In this document: piece by piece, positions 1 through 4,598 of the stretch
How the letters are laid out: each line of letters begins with the position of its first letter
How positions within the stretch are numbered: position 1 is the stretch's first letter
Assembly (NCBI GenBank): GCA_902766265.1
Contig: CACXCY010000080.1
Location: forward strand, 1 to 9,708
Source: an uncultured Bacteroidota bacterium
GTDB lineage: Bacteria > Bacteroidota > Bacteroidia > Bacteroidales > P3
Reading direction: 5' to 3'
DNA length: 9,708 nucleotides
Notes under the pieces: model-generated
Told to the model about the DNA's origin: nothing
What the model saw: the letters and a program-made list of their open reading frames with translations, nothing else
The model's database searches: none
Translations under genes and position numbers: made by a program

Positions 1-652
1 GGTCGGTGATCTTGCCGAGGATGTCCTTGCGGACGATGTAGAAGGTGACACCGGCAGGGCCGACATTCTTCTGGGCACCGCCATAGATGAGACCATACGT
101 CTTCACGTCGACGGGACGGCTCATGATGTCGGAGCTCATATCGGCAACAAGCATCACGTTGTTAATCTCGTTGGCAGCAAAGTCCTTGCGGATCTCGGTA
201 CCGTAGATGGTGTTGTTCGTGGTGATGTGGAAATAATCGGCATCAGCAGGAACGGTCCAACCCTTGGGGATGTAGCTGTAGGTCTTGTCTTCGCTGGAGG
301 CCACGATTACGGTCTCGCCGAAGTTCTTGGCTTCCTTGGCGGCCTTTTTGGCCCACACGCCCGTCTGCAGATAGGCGGCTTTCTTGTTGAGAAGGTTGGC
401 AGGGACATCCATGAAACCGGTGCTGGCACCGCCACCGAGGAAGAGTATTTCGTACTCGGCGGGGATATTCAGCAGCTCGCGCCAGAGCTGACGGGTTTCT
501 TCCATGGTGCGCTCCCAACCGGGGGTACGGTGAGAGATTTCGAGCAGGCCGATACCTGTGTTGTCAAAATCACGGATGGCGGCGATTGTTGACTCGATGG
601 CCTCTTTGGGCAGGACGCAGGGACCTGCATTGAAGTTATAAGCTGTTTTCAT
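1..652 (-). CDS. serC: Phosphoserine aminotransferase, N-terminal 217 residues (3' end outside window)
   Basis: SerC converts 3-phosphohydroxypyruvate plus glutamate to phosphoserine in cytoplasmic serine synthesis, using PLP; the family also acts in PLP synthesis in some bacteria. Translating the minus strand from the ATG at 652 gives an open frame to the window edge, beginning MKTAYNFNAGPCVLPKEAIE. Family marks are the N-terminal FNAGP motif, SHRTPGWE (around residues 43-50), the GGGAS phosphate-binding turn (about 76-80), GVW with Trp100, TNNTIYGTEI, VADMSSDIMSRP, and GGAQKNVGPAG in which Lys195 is the expected Schiff-base lysine. Typical SerC is about 355-360 residues, so roughly 140 C-terminal residues lie to the left. 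The gene is divergent from dnaA, with its own -7 element at 722-729 and a leader of about 60 nt. No frameshift is seen. In many Bacteroidetes serA follows serC, but that cannot be checked here. Confidence 0.96.
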   Translation of the reverse strand, partial: MKTAYNFNAGPCVLPKEAIESTIAAIRDFDNTGIGLLEISHRTPGWERTMEETRQLWRELLNIPAEYEILFLGGGASTGFMDVPANLLNKKAAYLQTGVWAKKAAKEAKNFGETVIVASSEDKTYSYIPKGWTVPADADYFHITTNNTIYGTEIRKDFAANEINNVMLVADMSSDIMSRPVDVKTYGLIYGGAQKNVGPAGVTFYIVRKDILGKITD

Positions 653-721
653 GTTGATTTTTGGATTTAAAGTATTTTTATTGAATTTGTTATCCGATTA
701 TATCCGTTCTCAATCAGTAGG

Positions 722-729
722 CAAAGTTA
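722..729 (-). promoter_or_regulatory. serC promoter -7 element (Bacteroidetes type)
   Basis: Read on the minus strand this is TAACTTTG, a perfect match to the Bacteroidetes -7 consensus TAnnTTTG. The surrounding 10-mer GTAACTTTGC is identical to the one upstream of dnaA on the other strand. It would place the transcript start about 60 nt before the serC ATG. No TTTG is found at the expected -33 spacing, so the upstream element is weak or absent. Confidence 0.65.
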
Positions 730-767
730 CGCCTTTTATTTATATTATAGAATAAATCTATTATATT

Positions 768-776
768 TTATCAACA
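768..776 (+). promoter_or_regulatory. DnaA-box-like 9-mer
   Basis: TTATCAACA differs from the consensus DnaA box TTATCCACA at position 6. It adjoins the most AT-rich part of the gap (about 731-770), which could serve as an unwinding element. A second copy with the same 11 bases (TTATCAACAAA) lies at 1179-1189. Calling it a DnaA site is inference. Confidence 0.35.
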
Positions 777-861
777 AACGGCAAGTTTTTTCACGCCGTC
801 CTCGCTCGCCCTCCGGATCACCCCTCCCCGAATCCCCTCCATGCACCCTTGAAAAAAATTT

Positions 862-920
862 TCTAACTCTAACCTAAGTCTAACCTAAGTCTAACCTAAG
901 TCTAACTTAAGTCTAACTTT
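862..920. repeat. 11-bp tandem repeat, TCTAACCTAAG units
   Basis: A leading 6-base part-unit TCTAAC (862-867) is followed by exact TCTAACCTAAG copies at 868-878, 879-889 and 890-900. A variant, TCTAACTTAAG, lies at 901-911, and a final partial unit at 912-920. The first three full copies are identical and the fourth differs by one base (C to T). The period is close to one turn of B-DNA, so each copy presents the same face. It lies in the dnaA upstream gap, about 610 bp before the dnaA start. It could be a phased protein-binding or bending site, or simply a slippage array. Confidence 0.9.
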
Positions 921-978
921 GGGCCGACCCCAAAAGAAAGTTTTTTTCCTACTTTTTTCAGAAATTTTGCCGCCGATG

Positions 979-987
979 TTATCCATA
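979..987 (+). promoter_or_regulatory. DnaA-box-like 9-mer
   Basis: TTATCCATA differs from the consensus DnaA box TTATCCACA only at position 8. It lies about 60 bp after the 11-bp repeat array, inside the candidate origin. Function is inferred from sequence similarity and location only. Confidence 0.35.
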
Positions 988-1012
988 TTTTTGCGATTTT
1001 TGTCGGCCATGC

Positions 1013-1039
1013 GATTTTTTTCAACATTGTGAAAAAATC
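1013..1039. repeat. Inverted repeat with T/A arms
   Basis: TTTTTTCA at 1016-1023 is the exact reverse complement of TGAAAAAA at 1030-1037, with the 6-base spacer ACATTG. One unpaired T (1015) and two further pairs (1013-1014 with 1038-1039) extend the arms. It could be an operator, an origin-related cruciform, or a weak bidirectional hairpin. The core CAACATTGT recurs at 1126-1134, and as CAACATTAT at 1174-1182. Confidence 0.6.
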
Positions 1040-1178
1040 TCCGACTCTAAAGGAGCACTTCTCCGGCAATTTTTGCTAAATGCAATGATTAAAAAGCAGA
1101 TGTATTTTTACCCATTTTCAACCTGCAACATTGTCAATTTTTTACATACTCAACACTAATATACAATACATTACAACA

Positions 1179-1187
1179 TTATCAACA
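1179..1187 (+). promoter_or_regulatory. DnaA-box-like 9-mer
   Basis: This is a second copy of TTATCAACA, one mismatch from TTATCCACA and in the same orientation as the copy at 768-776. It overlaps a CAACATTAT motif (1174-1182) related to the core of the inverted repeat at 1013-1039. Assignment as a DnaA site is inferred. Confidence 0.35.
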
Positions 1188-1447
1188 AAGCATTGGATTG
1201 ACCGTCAAACGATTTAAAATTTAATGTTAAAAACGCAAGATTTGTGCATTTTTTTTCGACTTTTTGTTTTTTATTCCAAAAAAATATATACATTGCGCCG
1301 CCCAAAGGGGTATTTTCATGTAAAATGGTACTTCTCAATATCTTGTTTTAATCCTCGAAATAATTGCCCCAAAAACGGGGCTTAGCTTTAGTAAAAAAAA
1401 TTGAACTGACCAAATTTTTTTTTCAACCCACATCCATATTATCTCTG

Positions 1448-1455
1448 TAACTTTG
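1448..1455 (+). promoter_or_regulatory. dnaA promoter -7 element (Bacteroidetes type)
   Basis: TAACTTTG is a perfect TAnnTTTG match and shares the flanking 10-mer GTAACTTTGC with the serC promoter. Expected transcription start is near 1460, giving a leader of about 65-70 nt. No TTTG stands at the usual -33 spacing; the nearest T-rich stretch (about 1415-1423) is slightly too far upstream. The leader has no Shine-Dalgarno-like run, as is normal for Bacteroidetes. Confidence 0.65.
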
Positions 1456-1528
1456 CACAACGAAACAACGCGAGGTATTTTCGCATAAAGGATTTAGAAA
1501 TCAACTGAAAGAAATAAGTACAAGCAAA

Positions 1529-2971
1529 ATGAGTAAGAATTACAAAACCGTCTGGGCAGAATGTTTGAAGATTATCCGCGACATTTTAGGCAACGAGCAG
1601 GAAAAAGCGTACAAGACATGGTTTGAACCCATCGTACCCATCGGATTGGACGACAACGTGTTGACCATACAGGTGCCGAGCCAGTTCTACTACGAATGGC
1701 TGGAAGAGCACTACGTCGACATACTACGTCGCACCGTGCGCTCCATCCTCGGACCGAAGGGCATGCTGAAATACAGCATCGTGATGGGACCCAAGATAGG
1801 CGGCACTGCAGTCACCACCAACCTGCCTTCCAGCGGCCGCCAAGCCATCCAGAACAAACCTATTGATTTCCCCATCGACATCAATAATAACAACCACATG
1901 CTGCCCAACCCATTCATCATCCCCGGCATCCAGAAAGTAAAAATCCACTCGCAGCTCAACGAGTCAGAGACTCTGGATAATTTTGTAGAAGGCGACTGCA
2001 ACCGCTTGGCACGTTCTGCCGGTTTCGCCGTTGCCGACCGTCCCGGCAGCACCGCCTTCAACCCGCTGCTGCTACACGGCGGAGTAGGCCTGGGCAAGAC
2101 ACACCTGGCCAACGCCATAGGCATCAAGACCAAAGAGAACCACCCCGACAAAACCGTGCTGTACGTCACATCGGAGCAGTTCCTGCAACAATACGCAGAA
2201 GCAGGCAAGAACAAGACCATCAACGATTTTGTCCATTTCTATGAGATGGTGGACATCTTGATTGTGGACGACATCCAGTTCTGGGCCAACAAAGCCCCGG
2301 GAACGCAGGAAGCATTCTTCCATATCTTCAACCACCTGCACCAGAAGAACAAACAAATCATCATCACCTCCGACAAGGCACCCGCCGACCTCCAAGGTCT
2401 GGAGCCCCGCCTGCTCTCCCGCTTGAAATGGGGACTCTCGGCCGACCTACTGGTGCCCGATGTCGAGACCCGCATGGCCATCCTGAAACAGAAACTGGCC
2501 AACGACGGTATCGAAATGCCCCACGAAGTTATAGAATACATCGCATACAATATTAATACCAACGTTCGCGAACTGGAAGGCGCCCTGGTATCCCTCATCG
2601 CCCAGTCGTCACTCAACAAAAAGCAAATCACACTTGACTTGGCCAAGCAGATGATTGACAAATTCGTGAAGAGTACCACACGCGAAATCACCATCGATGT
2701 CATCCAGAAAGTGGTATGCGACTACTTCAGCTTGCCAATCGACAGCATTCAGTCGCACACCCGCAAACGCGAAATCGTCCAGGCACGCCAGTTGGCCATG
2801 TACTTCGCCAAGAAGATGACCAAGTCCTCGCTCGCCATCATCGGCCTGCAATGTGGAGGCAAAGACCACGCCACCGTTCTCCACGCCTGCAAGACCATCG
2901 CCAACCTGGCCGAGAGCGACAAGCAGGTGCGCCATTGGGTGGAAGAAATCGAGAAGAGATTCAACGACTAA
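1529..2971 (+). CDS. dnaA: Chromosomal replication initiator protein DnaA
   Basis: This AAA+ ATPase binds DnaA boxes, melts the origin and recruits the replicative helicase. All four domains are visible in 480 residues. Domain I (about 1-85) carries the conserved TWFEPI helix, and a variable linker (about 88-142) follows. The AAA+ core has Walker A GGVGLGKT (184-191, Lys190), Walker B ILIVDD (243-248), sensor 1 ITSD (279-282), the arginine-finger segment LLSRLKWGL (Arg298) and sensor 2 NVRELEG (Arg347). The C-terminal DNA-binding domain (about 385-480) includes RKREIVQARQLAMY and the signature GGKDHATVLHAC (443-454). Length is normal for the family. The ATG at 1529 puts the N-terminal helix in the expected place and lies downstream of the promoter element. 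In the signature, Ala448 replaces the Thr435 of E. coli DnaA. A flavin reductase gene follows after only 3 bp, implying co-transcription. Confidence 0.98.
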   Translation: MSKNYKTVWAECLKIIRDILGNEQEKAYKTWFEPIVPIGLDDNVLTIQVPSQFYYEWLEEHYVDILRRTVRSILGPKGMLKYSIVMGPKIGGTAVTTNLPSSGRQAIQNKPIDFPIDINNNNHMLPNPFIIPGIQKVKIHSQLNESETLDNFVEGDCNRLARSAGFAVADRPGSTAFNPLLLHGGVGLGKTHLANAIGIKTKENHPDKTVLYVTSEQFLQQYAEAGKNKTINDFVHFYEMVDILIVDDIQFWANKAPGTQEAFFHIFNHLHQKNKQIIITSDKAPADLQGLEPRLLSRLKWGLSADLLVPDVETRMAILKQKLANDGIEMPHEVIEYIAYNINTNVRELEGALVSLIAQSSLNKKQITLDLAKQMIDKFVKSTTREITIDVIQKVVCDYFSLPIDSIQSHTRKREIVQARQLAMYFAKKMTKSSLAIIGLQCGGKDHATVLHACKTIANLAESDKQVRHWVEEIEKRFND

Positions 2972-2974
2972 CCG

Positions 2975-3541
2975 ATGAAAACCGCCTTCAAACCTGGGAC
3001 CATGATATACCCGCTACCTGCCGTCATGGTAAGTTGCGGGGATTCACCAGAAAACTACAATATCATCACCATAGCATGGACGGGCACTATCTGTAGTGAC
3101 CCGCCCTTGTGCTATATTTCGGTACGCAAAGAACGCCACTCTCACGACATTATCAAGCGAACGGGAGAATTTGTCATTAACCTCACCACCGAGTCGCTGG
3201 CCAAAGCTACCGACTGGTGTGGCGTCAAAAGCGGAAAAGAATACAACAAATTCCGTGAGATGCACCTTACCCCCGAACCCGCACAAATTGTCAAAGCGCC
3301 GCTCATCGCCGAGTCGCCGCTCAACATAGAGTGCCAGGTGTTCGAAGTCAAAGAACTGGGAAGCCACGATATGTTCATGGCACGTGTGGTGGCCGTCGAT
3401 GCTGAATCATCACTCATCGACAAAGGAACAGGAGCATTCCAGTTCAACCACGCCCATCCCCTCGCCTACTCCCACGGCAAATATTTCAGCTTGGGAGAAA
3501 AATTGGGCGGATTCGGATTCAGCGTCAAGAAAAAGAAATAA
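2975..3541 (+). CDS. Flavin reductase-like FMN-binding protein
   Basis: The 188-residue protein matches the flavin reductase-like (flavoredoxin, split-barrel FMN-binding) family: small cytoplasmic dimers that bind FMN and pass electrons or reduce free flavin with NAD(P)H. Visible family marks are the N-terminal PLPAVMVS strand, NYNIITIAWTG (28-37), the SDPPLCYISVRKER segment (41-54), GEFVINL (64-70), the CGVKSGKEYNKF segment (82-93), ESPLNIEC (113-120) and GSHDMFMARV (129-138). The C-terminus ends in four lysines. It starts 3 bp after the dnaA stop and ends 14 bp before the dehydrogenase start, so it is very probably in the dnaA transcript. The physiological substrate and electron donor cannot be read from sequence. 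Family assignment is confident; enzymatic role is not. Confidence 0.9.
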   Translation: MKTAFKPGTMIYPLPAVMVSCGDSPENYNIITIAWTGTICSDPPLCYISVRKERHSHDIIKRTGEFVINLTTESLAKATDWCGVKSGKEYNKFREMHLTPEPAQIVKAPLIAESPLNIECQVFEVKELGSHDMFMARVVAVDAESSLIDKGTGAFQFNHAHPLAYSHGKYFSLGEKLGGFGFSVKKKK

Positions 3542-3555
3542 AAAAACATAACAAG

Positions 3556-4485
3556 ATGAAAATCGTCGTTGTAGAGCCATTAGGCATCAGCCAGCAAGAC
3601 TTCGAGAAACTGAAAAGCGAATTTACGCAGAAAGGTCACTCCTTTGAATACTACTTGGATCGCAAGGAAGACGAGAATACGCTGGCCGACCGCATGCGTG
3701 ACGCCGACGTTGCTGTCATTTCAAACATACGACTCAGCGCCAACGTGCTGTCACAATGCCAACACCTCCAGATGCTGTCGGTCGCCTTTACAGGATTGGA
3801 TCACATAGACCTTGAATACACCAGCCGTCACGACATCGTGGTAAAGAATGCCGCCGGCTATTCCACTACTGCCGTCAGCGAACTTGCCATAGGATTGATG
3901 CTGGACCTGATGCGCCAAATCACCCGTCTCGACGGCACTATTCGCCAGGGAGAAGGACGAGGAATGTTTCTCGGCCACGAATTGAAGGGCAAAACCATCG
4001 GAGTGGTAGGCACAGGCGCCATAGGTACCGCCACCATACGGCTTTTGAAAGCGTTCGGTTGCAAAGTACTGGCCTGGAACCGTAGCGAGCATGACGATGC
4101 CAAAGCACTTGGGGCCACCTACTGCACATTAGAAGATCTTCTGCAGCAAAGCGACATTGTGACGCTTCATGTGCCACTTACCGCCGAGACCAAACATCTA
4201 ATCGGTGCAAAAGAGTTGGCACTCATGAAACCGACTGCGCTACTCATCAATACAGCGCGCGGCAATGTAGTCGACATCAACGCTGTAGCTCAGGCATTGA
4301 ACGACGGACGCATAGCAGGTGCCGGATTCGACGTATATGAGAACGAGCCGCCACTCGCTGCCAACCACCCGCTATTGCACGCATCCAACGCAATATGCGT
4401 ACCACACATCGGTTTTGCCACTCGCGAAGCATTTGACATCCGTGCTGATATCGTGATGAATAACGTACGCCAATTCGTCAATTAG
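3556..4485 (+). CDS. D-isomer-specific 2-hydroxyacid dehydrogenase, NAD(P)-dependent
   Basis: A 309-residue cytoplasmic oxidoreductase of the D-lactate / phosphoglycerate / glyoxylate reductase superfamily, interconverting a 2-oxoacid and a D-2-hydroxyacid. The catalytic domain flanks a Rossmann fold with GTGAIG (152-157). The catalytic set is present: Arg235 in INTARGNVVD, Glu264 in the ENEPP segment, and His284 in CVPHIGFA. The strand after the glycine loop ends in AWNRSE (173-178), without the acidic residue typical of NAD-specific members and with Arg176, which hints at NADP(H) use. Length is typical for short members. It lacks the C-terminal ACT region of many SerA proteins, so I do not call it serA even though serC is nearby. 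It is the last gene of the presumed dnaA operon; no clear terminator follows. Substrate is unknown. Confidence 0.92.
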   Translation: MKIVVVEPLGISQQDFEKLKSEFTQKGHSFEYYLDRKEDENTLADRMRDADVAVISNIRLSANVLSQCQHLQMLSVAFTGLDHIDLEYTSRHDIVVKNAAGYSTTAVSELAIGLMLDLMRQITRLDGTIRQGEGRGMFLGHELKGKTIGVVGTGAIGTATIRLLKAFGCKVLAWNRSEHDDAKALGATYCTLEDLLQQSDIVTLHVPLTAETKHLIGAKELALMKPTALLINTARGNVVDINAVAQALNDGRIAGAGFDVYENEPPLAANHPLLHASNAICVPHIGFATREAFDIRADIVMNNVRQFVN

Positions 4486-4568
4486 TTAATTATTTTTACG
4501 TCCAAGTTACAAGTTTTACAAAAATAAACATACAAAAAGAGCAACAAAAAGGGAATCCTATACGTTAT

Positions 4569-4576
4569 TATGTTTG
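4569..4576 (+). promoter_or_regulatory. Candidate -7 element of the C10 protease gene
   Basis: TATGTTTG matches TAnnTTTG and lies 22 bp before the ATG at 4599, giving a leader of only about 15-20 nt. It is the only such match in the 113-bp gap after the dehydrogenase gene. A -33 TTTG at normal spacing is not seen. The rest of the gap (4486-4568) is AT-rich with no other recognisable site. Confidence 0.45.
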
Positions 4577-4598
4577 GATTCTACAACAATAAACCGCA

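Larger units (their letters stand above)
653..1528. other. Long AT-rich serC-dnaA divergent intergenic region; candidate oriC
   Basis: This 876-bp gap holds no convincing gene. From left to right it contains the serC promoter element (722-729), a very AT-rich stretch with an imperfect palindrome (about 741-763), a DnaA-box-like 9-mer (768-776), an 11-bp tandem repeat (862-920), a second box-like 9-mer (979-987), an inverted repeat (1013-1039), a third box-like 9-mer (1179-1187), a small GCCCC/GGGGC hairpin (1366-1381) and the dnaA promoter element (1448-1455). Position beside dnaA, AT richness, several box-like 9-mers and outward-facing genes on both sides fit a replication origin. No 9-mer matches TTATCCACA perfectly, so the origin call is an inference. 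The long leader could equally be regulatory. Confidence 0.45.

Noticed and set aside
227..592. A plus-strand frame of 121 codons opposite serC
   Set aside because: The minus strand translates without interruption as SerC with its conserved motifs, so this is an antisense shadow.
862..920. 11-bp tandem array considered as a CRISPR or attachment-site array
   Set aside because: Units are contiguous with no spacers and far too short for CRISPR repeats, and no cas or integrase gene is present.
1366..1381. GCCCC/GGGGC hairpin with AAAAAC loop in the dnaA upstream region, considered as a terminator
   Set aside because: The stem is only 5 bp, no T run follows it in either direction, and no gene ends nearby.
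3556..4485. Possible serA (phosphoglycerate dehydrogenase) because serC is near
   Set aside because: The gene is separated from serC by dnaA and a divergent promoter region, has no C-terminal regulatory domain, and its cofactor loop suggests NADP(H), so only the superfamily is assigned.
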